A DNA stretch of 64,000 nucleotides, taken from NCBI GenBank assembly GCA_964390005.1, contig CAYMGM010000001.1, positions 496,001 to 560,000 on the forward strand, given 5' to 3'. Within the stretch, counting starts at the first letter, position 1. Every line of letters starts with the position of its first letter. The translations under genes were made by a program, and so were the position numbers. This stretch comes from CAYMGM01 sp964390005 (lineage in GTDB: Bacteria; Pseudomonadota; Alphaproteobacteria; UBA9219). Under the pieces are notes generated by a model. It did not search any database and had not been told where the DNA came from. It saw only the letters and a program-made list of their open reading frames with translations. Positions 49,149-57,334 of the stretch are shown here, in pieces.

Positions 49149-50022
49149 TGTAGCAACAAGATACAAAGTGAAGCCGAAAGGAAGAGCCTCTCTTTCGAAC
49201 CAGAATCGTACGGCCATTCTTTGGGTTAGCCTCAACAAAGAGGAGACCAAAGGGGTGAAGCTGCACTCGACAATGGCATGGCTTAATGAACGGTACGACA
49301 AGGTTTACATTGACCTTGCCGATACGCTCGACCGATACAACCGCCGTGGATTGTATGAACTTGAAACGACGCAAGCTGAAATAGACGCCAGAGAAGCCGG
49401 TACGGCTTGGTGCAAAGAACAAAGCGGCTTAATTGCAAACATGAGCCACTTTGAAGGCATTCTAACCTTTGATTTTTGGCGCAACCACGAGGCCTTTGAC
49501 GCGACAATAAAACAGCTTTTCAAAGTTGCCGCAGAAAATGAAGTATTCAAAGCAGCGATTGAGGCCGATATTGATAGTTATGTCAATCGGCGTCACTGCG
49601 TCAACATGAGCGATAAACTACGTCAAGAATTGCGCGCTAGCGGTTTGAATTATATTCTTGAAGAGACAGGAGCCAATATTTTTGCGGCCCGTCTTTTTCA
49701 CGCTGACAGATATTACCCAGGTCCGCAATTGAACTCGATCGCCCTTCTTCGCCAAGGCCACATTGAGGGGGCCCCCATTGGCCTAGAGATGGAACAATAT
49801 ATCGAATTTAATCTAGAAAGAAGGAAGACACAACAGGACCTCCCCCATGATGTCCCCGTCTTATCGGATCCAGTACCGGCACCTATTCTTTATCAACCAC
49901 AATCAAAAACGGCGGCGGCTATTGCAGCAATGGGTGGCTTCGTTCGCAGGAAAGTGGGGGGTGGGGCAGGAACCGTCAGTAGGGAAGCTCGCAACCCTTA
50001 TGATAATTTAGCTCTTGCATAA
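49141..50022 (+). CDS. tRNA-dependent cyclodipeptide synthase
   Basis: 293 aa; the core (about 1-215) aligns with the cyclodipeptide synthase family, enzymes that take two aminoacyl-tRNAs and release a cyclic dipeptide (diketopiperazine). Catalytic positions are visible: Ser30 (ILWVSLN; AlbC Ser37), Tyr171 and Glu175 in GLNYILEE (AlbC Tyr178/Glu182 in GLNYVLAE), and Tyr191/192 before Pro-Gly. The DTLDRYN and AGTAWCKEQ pattern fits the XYP subfamily. The last 75 residues are Pro/Ala/Arg-rich and look like an added tail. Amino-acid specificity cannot be read here. No tailoring oxidase lies beside it. Confidence 0.8.
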   Translation: MNSVATRYKVKPKGRASLSNQNRTAILWVSLNKEETKGVKLHSTMAWLNERYDKVYIDLADTLDRYNRRGLYELETTQAEIDAREAGTAWCKEQSGLIANMSHFEGILTFDFWRNHEAFDATIKQLFKVAAENEVFKAAIEADIDSYVNRRHCVNMSDKLRQELRASGLNYILEETGANIFAARLFHADRYYPGPQLNSIALLRQGHIEGAPIGLEMEQYIEFNLERRKTQQDLPHDVPVLSDPVPAPILYQPQSKTAAAIAAMGGFVRRKVGGGAGTVSREARNPYDNLALA

Positions 50023-50048
50023 CAAGATAAGACTAACAAATTTTATTC

Positions 50049-50723
50049 TCACTGATATTGTTTATTAGAAGTCGTCATAGAGGGCTGTCGACAATTATCC
50101 CACATAAAGTCAAAAGCCCCTTTCATTGAGATTGACAGTGCAGCGCTTCGGATAACGACGACTTTGTACATATCTTTTTGCGTATTCTTACCATAAACAC
50201 TGATCGCCACACGATCTGAATATATAGCCACCACATTATAATGAAAATAAGTCGAGGGGACCCAACGATATTCCGACAAAGGAAGCTGAAGATCCGTATC
50301 CCCTTCACGCACAAGGATCCGAAAACGGAGCCCCGCCTTACGCAATTTGATCAACGAGGCCCATTCGACCTCGTTCATACGAGAGCCATCCCCGTTCATA
50401 AAACGGATTTCTCCCCCGCGTTCACTCATCGCATGATAGATTTCTTCAACAAGTTGAACGAAACAATCCGTGCCTTCAATAACAGCAACATTTTGGTCTT
50501 TTAATCTCACCCCATCAGGAATAGTAAATTCAATATTCGCATCCTCAAGAATAGAGATAATGGACCCCATCGTTTTGTCGCGCGGCGAAATAAAACCGGC
50601 TTCAATATTCCTTATCGTTGAGATAGAAAGCCCGGAAGCTTCAGCCAAATCTTTTTGAGACCAATCTAAGAGGGCACGTGCTGCTTTAATTTGACGCGCA
50701 TTAACCTGCTGTCTGTCACTCAT
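50049..50723 (-). CDS. HTH regulator with PLD/TrmB-like C-terminal domain, second paralogue
   Basis: 224 aa. HTH residues 8-65 (QIKAARALLDWSQKDLAEASGLSISTIRNIEAG) are closely similar to the regulator at 48483. The C-terminal domain has VIEGTDCFVQLVEEI, LIKLRKAGLRFRILVREGDTDLQLPL, AIYSDRVAISVYGK and VVVIRSAALSISMKGAFDFMWDNC, matching block by block. ATG 50723 has AAGGGGG upstream. It converges on the cyclodipeptide synthase from the other side. Likely senses the product or a related ligand (inference). Confidence 0.8.
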   Translation of the reverse strand: MSDRQQVNARQIKAARALLDWSQKDLAEASGLSISTIRNIEAGFISPRDKTMGSIISILEDANIEFTIPDGVRLKDQNVAVIEGTDCFVQLVEEIYHAMSERGGEIRFMNGDGSRMNEVEWASLIKLRKAGLRFRILVREGDTDLQLPLSEYRWVPSTYFHYNVVAIYSDRVAISVYGKNTQKDMYKVVVIRSAALSISMKGAFDFMWDNCRQPSMTTSNKQYQ

Positions 50724-50735
50724 CCATTTGCCCCC

Positions 50736-51569
50736 TTAATAAAACTCTTCCCGCCGATCGCGGAAGAAGCCCCAGGCTGAGCGCATAGCTTGTACGGCAT
50801 TTAAATCGAACGTCGCGATAAGAACGCCTTCGTCGTCGCGGCCAAAGGATTGCACCATCTTGCCAGCCGGGTCCGAGATGAAGGAGCTACCGTAAAAAAC
50901 CTGCCCGTCTTCTTTGCCAATCCGGTTCGCCGCCGCAACGGGAACAACATTCGCCACTGCATGGCCGCGCTGCACGATTTGCCAACGCTCGGCTGTATCC
51001 AATGTCGCATCATGCGGCTCGCTCCCGATGGCCGTCGGATACAAAAGGACCTCTGCCCCATCCAGCATCATCGCGCGCGCGGCTTCAGGAAACCATTGAT
51101 CCCAACAAATGCCGACACCGATCTTGCCATAGCGCGTCGGCCAAGCAATGAACCCTGTGTCTCCCGGACGGAAATAGTATTTTTCCTGATAACCGGGGCC
51201 ATCCGGAATATGCGACTTCCGATAGACGCCAAGCAAATCGCCGTCAGCATCCAACATCGCGACCGTGTTATAGGTGCAAGGCCCTTCCCGTTCAAAAATC
51301 GAGACGGGCAAAACAACTTCAAGTTCAGCCGCCAAACTTTGCATGGCCTGCACGCAAGGATGCTCAAGCACCGGGTAAGCGCGCTGAAAATTGGATTCAA
51401 GCTGCGCCTTACAAAAATAATGCCCTTGAAAAAGCTCGGGCGTCAGAATGACCTGCGCCCCCTGCCCGGCGGCCTTGCGCACAAGCCCCGTGATTTTGGC
51501 GATGTTGGCCTGCATATCGTCGGACAAAGCGCATTGCACAACGCCGATCGTCAGATTTCTTACGGTCAT
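50736..51569 (-). CDS. aguB: N-carbamoylputrescine amidase
   Basis: 277 aa nitrilase-superfamily enzyme hydrolysing N-carbamoylputrescine to putrescine, CO2 and ammonia. Triad: Glu in LTPELFQGHYF (about 44), Lys in YRKSHIPDGPGYQEKYYF (about 117), Cys in GICWDQWFPEAAR (about 154). The signature HIPDGPGYQEKYYF is specific for this subgroup. ATG 51569 overlaps the aguA stop (ATGA). Together they form the plant/bacterial agmatine route. Confidence 0.94.
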   Translation of the reverse strand: MTVRNLTIGVVQCALSDDMQANIAKITGLVRKAAGQGAQVILTPELFQGHYFCKAQLESNFQRAYPVLEHPCVQAMQSLAAELEVVLPVSIFEREGPCTYNTVAMLDADGDLLGVYRKSHIPDGPGYQEKYYFRPGDTGFIAWPTRYGKIGVGICWDQWFPEAARAMMLDGAEVLLYPTAIGSEPHDATLDTAERWQIVQRGHAVANVVPVAAANRIGKEDGQVFYGSSFISDPAGKMVQSFGRDDEGVLIATFDLNAVQAMRSAWGFFRDRREEFY

Positions 51570-52549
51570 AAGGGCTCCTGTTGCGTGATGCAGTGAAAAG
51601 AACCGCCGCCGGTCAAAATGGCGGTGGCAGAGCAACCGATAACGTTGCGTCCGGGGAACAGCGCGGCGAGCGTCGCCAAAGCTTCCTGCGCATAAACCTT
51701 TTCATAGGTCGGCACAACGACCGTTTTGTTCCCAATAATAAAGTTCATATGACTGGCCGGAACCGCTTGCCCTTCATCATCGGCAATCAAACCGGGGCTC
51801 GGAATCCGCACGACATCCAAACCAAAACCAGACAGCGCCCGCGCGATACGATCCAGCGTCGCAGCATTTGGATCATTGTTTCCTGACGGCGCCTGACAAA
51901 CAACGCGCCCCGGCGCGACAAATCGAGCAATGTTGTCGATATGCCCATCGGTATGATCGTTTAAAAGTCCCTCATCCAACCACAGGACCTGAGCGGCCCC
52001 AAAGGCATCCTTCAGCCGCGCTTCGATCTGCGCCTGTGAAAAAGAAGGATTACGATTAGCATTCAAAAGACATTGCTTGGTTGTCAGCAAACGGCCCGTA
52101 CCATCGACATCGATAGACCCGCCTTCTAAAACGAAATCCCAATCGATCCGATGCACGGCGGCAGCGTCGGCCATTTCCTGACCGACCTCGGTATCAAAGG
52201 GAAGATCAAACTTATTGCCCCAATAATTAAACGCAAAGTTGTGCCCGACGCGCCCGCCTTCGCGATCGCGCCCAAAAACGCACCCCGTATCGCGCACCCA
52301 AATATCGCCATAACGCGCAGGCACAAGCTGAACATTTGCATGGCCCGCAAAAGTCGCGCGCGCACAACGCATCGCGTCATCGCCCATGACCAGCACTTTG
52401 ACGACTTGATCTTTGGCCAAAGCGACGACCATAGCCTCGATCTCATCGCGCGCCGGATCCAAATCTTCACACCACAAATCAGGGTGAGCGGGCCAAGCCG
52501 TCCACATAGCGCGCTGCGGCGACCATTCTGGCGGAACGAAATAAGTCAT
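51566..52549 (-). CDS. aguA: agmatine deiminase
   Basis: 327 aa from ATG 52549, with AGGATGAG upstream. Member of the guanidino-modifying (PPAD) superfamily: ARYGDIWVRDTG, EGGSIDVDG, DHTDGHIDN and GGGSFHCITQQEP with catalytic Cys. It converts agmatine to N-carbamoylputrescine, the aguB substrate. It follows the homospermidine-synthase-like gene by 79 bases on the same strand. Confidence 0.94.
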   Translation of the reverse strand: MTYFVPPEWSPQRAMWTAWPAHPDLWCEDLDPARDEIEAMVVALAKDQVVKVLVMGDDAMRCARATFAGHANVQLVPARYGDIWVRDTGCVFGRDREGGRVGHNFAFNYWGNKFDLPFDTEVGQEMADAAAVHRIDWDFVLEGGSIDVDGTGRLLTTKQCLLNANRNPSFSQAQIEARLKDAFGAAQVLWLDEGLLNDHTDGHIDNIARFVAPGRVVCQAPSGNNDPNAATLDRIARALSGFGLDVVRIPSPGLIADDEGQAVPASHMNFIIGNKTVVVPTYEKVYAQEALATLAALFPGRNVIGCSATAILTGGGSFHCITQQEPL

Positions 52550-52627
52550 AAGCTCATCCTTTGGAAAAAAGGGGCCGACAACCAAACACTCAACATCTCT
52601 GAATGCTGAATGCCGACCCCCACATGC

Positions 52628-53674
52628 TTACTTAAAGATCTTCGACCAGCTGTGACGCTTGCGGTTTTTCCAAAGCCCACGATGATAGGCATCGGAAGCC
52701 AAAAGCGGCAGAACGCTGCCAGCCTCGGCATAAACCATCTGCTCGAAAGCCATATCGACTTTGCCCCACGAGCAAGCTTCTTTGAGCGTCGAGCTTGAGC
52801 AAGCCCCATCGCGCACATCGGCGACGGTAATCTGAACGGCATATTTGTGCATCGGCACTTCATGTCCCAAGACTTCGGCACAAACGACCGTGTCCTGCAT
52901 AAAGTTTTTCGGCACGCCGCCACCGATCATCAAAAGACCGGTTGTCCCGGCTTGAATTTTAATTTCGGTAAGCTCGCGGAAGTCGCGCACAGAATCGATG
53001 GTCACGCACTTGTGATCGTCTTTGTGCTTTTCCTGATGCATCACCAACCCAAACCCAGCGGATGAATCCGAGAAAGCCGGGCAGAAAATCGGCACATCGT
53101 TGTCATAGGCGGTTTCGATGAGCGACCCTTTTTTCTTACCGTTCTTTTTCAGATAAGCGCCCATCGCTTTGATGAACTCGCGGCTTGTATGAGGGCGCGG
53201 TTCAAGCCCATCGGCAACTTCGCAAATAGCGGCATCGCAGTGTTGCAGCTCTTCTTCATCGATAAAGGTGTCATAGATGCGATCAATATACATGTCGCGC
53301 AGATCTTGATCGTTATAAGCCTGCGAGCCCATGTAATGCTTAAAGCCCAACCCTTCGAAGAAATCCATATCGACGATCGAAGCGCCTGTCGAAACGACGG
53401 CATCGATCATGTTGTATTTGATAAGATCGGCATAAAGATTCATGCAGCCGCCAGCCGATGTTGACCCAGCCAACGTCAAAACAATAGAGCAGTCAGGATC
53501 GGCGATCATTTTATTAAAGATCGATGTCGCACGCGCCAGATCGCGTGACGTAAAGGACATCTTGCCCATTGAATCGATAATGGGGCGCGCATCAAAACTT
53601 GTGATGTCGATATGCTCGACGGGGGTTGAAAGAATTTCGGCTTTGGTGTTGGTTTTAAGGGCTGGTTTGGACAT
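52628..53674 (-). CDS. deoxyhypusine synthase-like protein, probable homospermidine synthase
   Basis: 348 aa of the deoxyhypusine synthase family. NAD-binding segments SIVLTLAGSTSAGG, AVVSTGASIVDMDF and GLLMIGGGVPKNF are present, and the catalytic Lys lies in EACSWGKVDMAFEQ. Bacteria lack the eIF5A substrate, and this family in alphaproteobacteria transfers an aminobutyl group to putrescine, giving sym-homospermidine. Neighbouring genes make putrescine by two routes, which supports that. ATG 53674 has GGAAAGG upstream; an open frame runs back to 53740. Confidence 0.88.
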   Translation of the reverse strand: MSKPALKTNTKAEILSTPVEHIDITSFDARPIIDSMGKMSFTSRDLARATSIFNKMIADPDCSIVLTLAGSTSAGGCMNLYADLIKYNMIDAVVSTGASIVDMDFFEGLGFKHYMGSQAYNDQDLRDMYIDRIYDTFIDEEELQHCDAAICEVADGLEPRPHTSREFIKAMGAYLKKNGKKKGSLIETAYDNDVPIFCPAFSDSSAGFGLVMHQEKHKDDHKCVTIDSVRDFRELTEIKIQAGTTGLLMIGGGVPKNFMQDTVVCAEVLGHEVPMHKYAVQITVADVRDGACSSSTLKEACSWGKVDMAFEQMVYAEAGSVLPLLASDAYHRGLWKNRKRHSWSKIFK

Positions 53675-53875
53675 AGCTGCCTTTCCTTGAAGAAAGAGTG
53701 GAAATGCGGAAAAAACGCGTTGTGCCAAGGGTTTTAGCATGAATAAACGAGGCAGAAAAGAACAAAGACCCCCACAAAAAACAGCATGAAAGCATTACAA
53801 AGTGAGCCATTCAGGACTTTTTATGGCATACTAAGTCGGTATTCATTTAGCCGAATTTTCAACAAGGGGTCCTTC

Positions 53876-54322
53876 ATGAAACGCTTCGTTACTCTTGCCG
53901 CCGCTGTTGCCGTTGGCTTGTCGCTTTTACCCAATTTTAAAACAGCGGCAACGCAGGTTGCCAAGCCGACGGCTCAGCCGAAAGCGACTGGCCTTTTAGA
54001 ACCAGGCCTGTATGAACAGATGCGCGCTGGCGGTGCCGCCCCATGCAACTATATGTTTAAAACGGGCCCCCAAAGTTATGTCATCGCGGAAGGTGCCGTC
54101 GATGCTAACAGTGGGCAAGTCCAAGATGCCATGCATTATACCGTGTACAGGAACGGCACAAAGACTGAATTTGAACTTAAGCGTACCTTTGACGGCGTTT
54201 TTCCCGAACTGATCGCGACAAATGGCGAATGGGGGGGCGCAGAACGTCCCGATTTCAATGCAGTAAATAAACTCTTGAATGAAGCGGCAGCCGCCTGTGC
54301 AAAAACGGCAATCGTACCTTGA
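53876..54322 (+). CDS. small exported protein
   Basis: 148 aa from ATG 53876, with AGGGG at seven bases. Signal peptide MKRFVTLAAAVAVGLSLLP, then a mature domain with Cys residues in GAAPCNYMF and AAAACAK that could form one disulfide. The rest is mixed beta (YVIAEGAVDANSGQVQD). No family recognised. It lies between two minus-strand polyamine transcripts and points the other way; a strong bidirectional terminator follows. Confidence 0.7.
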   Translation: MKRFVTLAAAVAVGLSLLPNFKTAATQVAKPTAQPKATGLLEPGLYEQMRAGGAAPCNYMFKTGPQSYVIAEGAVDANSGQVQDAMHYTVYRNGTKTEFELKRTFDGVFPELIATNGEWGGAERPDFNAVNKLLNEAAAACAKTAIVP

Positions 54323-54341
54323 TTTCGTTTTCCCATCAAAA

Positions 54342-54371
54342 AAGCCCGCTTCCAATGAAGCGGGCTTTTTT
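54342..54371. terminator. bidirectional rho-independent terminator
   Basis: AAGCCCGCTT-CCAATG-AAGCGGGCTT with A-run left and T-run right; serves the exported-protein gene and the convergent DUF736 gene. Confidence 0.92.
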
Positions 54372-54392
54372 ATTCGTGGTCGAACCATTCTT

Positions 54393-54980
54393 TCAATCTG
54401 GATCCCAGATTTCTCGAAGCGACGGATAAATCTGGATCAGGTATTGCGTGACTTTGGCAATGCGGCGCAAAACGCCGGTATAGGGGATCATTTCTTCGGT
54501 AACGACCTGACGCTCGATATCGTCGTCGGTGATCGTGATACGGTCCCAGAAAAGGTAATAGTAGTTCTGCGGCCCCCGCACCAAAACGGCCACGATGGTT
54601 TTCGAAAAGCCGGGATCATCCAGATGCACAAGGATATAAGACTCTTGATTCCCTGCGGTTGTTTTATCCCAGCCAAACCCCAACTCGGGAAAGAAAACCT
54701 CGGCATCGGTGTGAACAACGATATACTCGGCTTCGGTCGGCCCCTTGCGATAGGGGTTTTCCTTGATGATGGCCTTGCACTTAAAATTGAGCGTCGCGAT
54801 ATGCCCAACATATTCGCCATCGATCTTTTCGAAAACGCCGATACGACGTAAATGCTGCGCACGCGATGACGTTGATGAAGCCAGTCCCGGTGCCTTTAAC
54901 TGGCCGGGATGCTCTTGAAACGGCGTCGTGTATTGAGCCAACGGAAAGGATTGAGCAAGCTTGCTAGCCACATAGCTCAT
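54393..54980 (-). CDS. DUF736-like protein in the ornithine decarboxylase operon
   Basis: 195 aa. The middle (about 45-150) matches the DUF736 layout: RIGVFEKIDGEYVGHIATL, then VVHTDAEVFFPELGFGWDKTT and YILVHLDDPGFSKTIVAVLV ending YYLFWDR. A 40-residue N-terminal and a 45-residue C-terminal extension are extra. DUF736 has no known biochemistry and mostly occurs on plasmids and integrative elements. ATG 54980 shares its A with the TGA of the decarboxylase gene, so translation is coupled. Its presence in a chromosomal polyamine operon is odd. Confidence 0.7.
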   Translation of the reverse strand: MSYVASKLAQSFPLAQYTTPFQEHPGQLKAPGLASSTSSRAQHLRRIGVFEKIDGEYVGHIATLNFKCKAIIKENPYRKGPTEAEYIVVHTDAEVFFPELGFGWDKTTAGNQESYILVHLDDPGFSKTIVAVLVRGPQNYYYLFWDRITITDDDIERQVVTEEMIPYTGVLRRIAKVTQYLIQIYPSLREIWDPD

Positions 54981-56299
54981 CAAATACCCCCTTTCGCACC
55001 ACGACGCATCGAAGAATGAAGACGCAAAAGCTTTCCGGCTGCAGGCGGCGCGATTTCAACCTTGCCCGTCGCGCGGAAACCGTTAAAGCCCGTTTGCATG
55101 ACATCGGCATAGCCGCCCATGCGTTCAAAAACGATCCAATCGCCTTCATTGATATCGTCGGGCAGCATAAAGGGCCCTTCGATATGATCTTCTGTCGCGC
55201 AAGTCGGCCCATAAAGATGAAACGCCGTCATCCCCGCGCCCGCATGCGTCTTCGAAGGATCGGCAGGGATCATCGCGACATCGTTGCGCATGCCCATCCA
55301 GCACATATCGAACAGCGAGCCATAGCTGCCGTCATTGATGTAAAGCGCATCGCCCTTACGCAATTCGACGCGAACGACCAACGTCGCGCCCGTTCCGTTC
55401 AAAGCGCGCCCAGGCTCGCCCCAAATCTCGCACGAAGACGGCAGATGAAGCGACGCCAACCCGGCGCGCAGCGTATCAAAGAAGGTCAACAAAGGCGGCA
55501 CAACGTCGCCCAGCCCTTCCATCGGAAAGCCACCGCCGACATCCAGAATATCCAGATCAAAGCCCGTACGCGAGATAACGCCGCGTACAACCTCAAGCGC
55601 CGTGAGATACGAAGAAGGCTCAAGGGTCTGATGCCCGGCATGGAACGAAAGCCCAACGCGCGCCGCCGTTTTCTTAGCTTCCTGCAAAAGCAGAACGGCT
55701 TCATCCGGCAAAGCGCCAAACTTGTTCGACATAGAAACGACAGCGCTACCTTTGGGCATCGCCAAGCGAACGAACAGAACAAGGTCTTTCGCTTGATCGG
55801 TTTCTTGACGAATTTTGGCCAGTTCTTCCATCGCGTCCAAAACGAACACGCGGACGCCATGCTTGAAATAGGCCTCACGGATGGCTTCGCGTCCCTTGAT
55901 GGGATGCATAAAAGCCAATTGCGCATCGGCGAAAAGCTCACGGATTTGACGGATTTCAGCAATCGACGCCACATCGAAACCGCGTACGCCAGCGGCATAA
56001 AGGCGCTGAAGGATATAAGGATCGGGATTCCCCTTAACGGCATAAAAGATCTTGCCGGGGAAATGACGCAAAAACAGCTTTGCGTTTTTATCTAACCGAT
56101 CGGGATGCATGCAATACATCGGCTCAGCCGGGCGCAAAGTGCGCACAGCGTCCTCGACGCTCGCAAAACGAGGCAGCGAAGGCTTCGCTGTCTTGATGGT
56201 ACCAACCTTGACCTGCGTACGCGCGGACGATGCCGCGCGGCGCACAAGGGATGCTTTAACTTTGGCCGTGGACAAACGGCGCACACTCCCTGGGTTCAT
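54980..56299 (-). CDS. ornithine (lysine) decarboxylase, fold-III PLP enzyme
   Basis: 439 aa of the alanine-racemase-fold decarboxylases. PLP Lys in IFYAVKGNPDPYIL (about residue 89), glycine loop LDVGGGFPMEG, EPGRALNG, and the active-site Cys in GPTCATEDH (about 365), followed by ERMGGYADVMQTGFNGF. It makes putrescine from ornithine, perhaps cadaverine from lysine. The first 50 residues are a basic Ser/Ala/Lys-rich extension, not part of the family core. ATG 56299 is preceded by AAGGAG. A structured leader lies upstream (56540-56800), and a hairpin covers the ribosome site. Confidence 0.9.
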   Translation of the reverse strand: MNPGSVRRLSTAKVKASLVRRAASSARTQVKVGTIKTAKPSLPRFASVEDAVRTLRPAEPMYCMHPDRLDKNAKLFLRHFPGKIFYAVKGNPDPYILQRLYAAGVRGFDVASIAEIRQIRELFADAQLAFMHPIKGREAIREAYFKHGVRVFVLDAMEELAKIRQETDQAKDLVLFVRLAMPKGSAVVSMSNKFGALPDEAVLLLQEAKKTAARVGLSFHAGHQTLEPSSYLTALEVVRGVISRTGFDLDILDVGGGFPMEGLGDVVPPLLTFFDTLRAGLASLHLPSSCEIWGEPGRALNGTGATLVVRVELRKGDALYINDGSYGSLFDMCWMGMRNDVAMIPADPSKTHAGAGMTAFHLYGPTCATEDHIEGPFMLPDDINEGDWIVFERMGGYADVMQTGFNGFRATGKVEIAPPAAGKLLRLHSSMRRGAKGGI

Positions 56300-56307
56300 A
56301 GCCCATA

Positions 56308-56325
56308 CTCCTTGCCAAAAAGGAG
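56308..56325 (-). promoter_or_regulatory. hairpin hiding the ribosome site of the ornithine decarboxylase gene
   Basis: On the minus strand CTCCTT-TTTGGC-AAGGAG forms a 6-bp stem in which the Shine-Dalgarno AAGGAG is fully paired. The start codon follows eight bases later. Such sequestration normally means translational control, likely linked to the upstream leader. Confidence 0.65.
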
Positions 56326-56539
56326 CAAAGCATCCGCCTAAAGACCCAAGTTGAGAGCAAAAAGAAGCGTGCCGAGACGAGAAAACGTCTTTCCGCGCGA
56401 CAAACGCCGCGACACCTAGTTATCGCGACAAATACCACGACAACGGCACAAAACAGGAGGTACGGCAGCATCGCTTTTCACGGCCACCCCCGTCCAAGCG
56501 ACGGAAAAACCGCGAAAAACAGTACCGACCTAAGCCCTT

Positions 56540-56800
56540 CATCTCTTTGCCAAGGACCTTTCAGCCTTGCCACCCCCTTTAAACAGGCAGCGTAACGTCA
56601 AGATCCTCACAACCAAGGCCATCACCCCACACGGGTCCAAATCGAGGGACCGTAGCATGGGTATGACAGACTCTTTGCTGCATACCACATTCCTGACCCC
56701 TCCTCTTAAAAACAGAGAACCGGTCAGGCGGCAAAGCGTCGTTACATAAACCATTGGGGAACGAAGAGGGTGGTATCCCAATCCATCCTTGGGCCAGTGG
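56540..56800 (-). ncRNA. putative speF-type leader RNA upstream of ornithine decarboxylase
   Basis: A long foldable segment with no convincing gene. Long-range stems, in plus coordinates: 56550-56556 with 56786-56792 (7 bp), 56570-56575 with 56768-56773 (6 bp), 56592-56597 with 56740-56745 (6 bp). Inside: 56673-56678 with 56731-56736, 56692-56698 with 56722-56728, and hairpin 56634-56638/56647-56651. A competing pairing 56660-56665/56681-56686 would exclude or knot with one of them. Alphaproteobacteria have a known large 'speF' leader before ornithine decarboxylase genes; position and size fit. Two T5 runs on the minus strand (56505-56519) follow. Strand is taken from the downstream gene. Confidence 0.55.
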
Positions 56801-57016
56801 TACGTGCGCTTCCGTAAGGGCAAACATACGCATAGTTTCTGAAGATTCAATGAAAATTTGGCCCGTTCATTATTTTCTTATTGATGTTTCTCTGATGCCA
56901 CAGTTGGCTGGACGTGCGTTCTGCGCTACAGTGCGCCCTTGGCTAAGGCCTTCTGCGGCCAAACAGACTGTTTCAACTTCGAAAGAAGCCTTCTTACACC
57001 TCAAGGAAGACACAAA

Positions 57017-57316
57017 ATGGATAAAATCTCGCTGGCGCTCAGCGCGCTTCTCGGCCTTGTCATGGTGATTTGGCTTGCTCCAAGCGTCATCGCCATGAAC
57101 CGCGGCAAGGTTTTAAGGAATATTGCCCTATGGCTTGGGATTTTTCTAGCGCTCGCCCTTTTCCACCGCCAGTTTATCATGGAAAAACAATCAGCTAACG
57201 ACATTTCTGCCCCGACATTTCAACAAAACGGGCCAACAGACAAAGAAGATGGCGATCAGGCCCAATCCCCTGATAGCGAGGGCGATTCGTCAACTTATAC
57301 CCCGCCTCAGGAATAA
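57017..57316 (+). CDS. small two-helix membrane protein
   Basis: 99 aa from ATG 57017, with AGGAAG upstream. Two membrane helices (residues about 4-26 and 35-52) connected by a short basic turn (MNRGKVLR), then an acidic Ser/Pro/Glu-rich tail of about 40 residues. The helical pair with a conserved NRGKVLRNIALWLGIFLALAL pattern occurs in small alphaproteobacterial inner-membrane proteins, often ahead of an aspartyl-protease-like domain, which is missing here. Function unknown. Confidence 0.65.
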   Translation: MDKISLALSALLGLVMVIWLAPSVIAMNRGKVLRNIALWLGIFLALALFHRQFIMEKQSANDISAPTFQQNGPTDKEDGDQAQSPDSEGDSSTYTPPQE

Positions 57317-57334
57317 AAGGCCGAATCAAGCCGG

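Noticed and set aside
55016..56095. 359-codon open frame antisense to ornithine decarboxylase
   Set aside because: Shadow frame; the decarboxylase has all catalytic motifs and a ribosome site.
56540..56800. RNase P RNA, tmRNA or 6S RNA
   Set aside because: None of the conserved cores (GAAAGTCC, tag-peptide reading frame, single-rod bubble) is found; multi-branched form and position fit a leader better.
56539..56850. 103-codon minus-strand frame in the decarboxylase leader
   Set aside because: No ribosome site or domain; the paired structure explains the region better.
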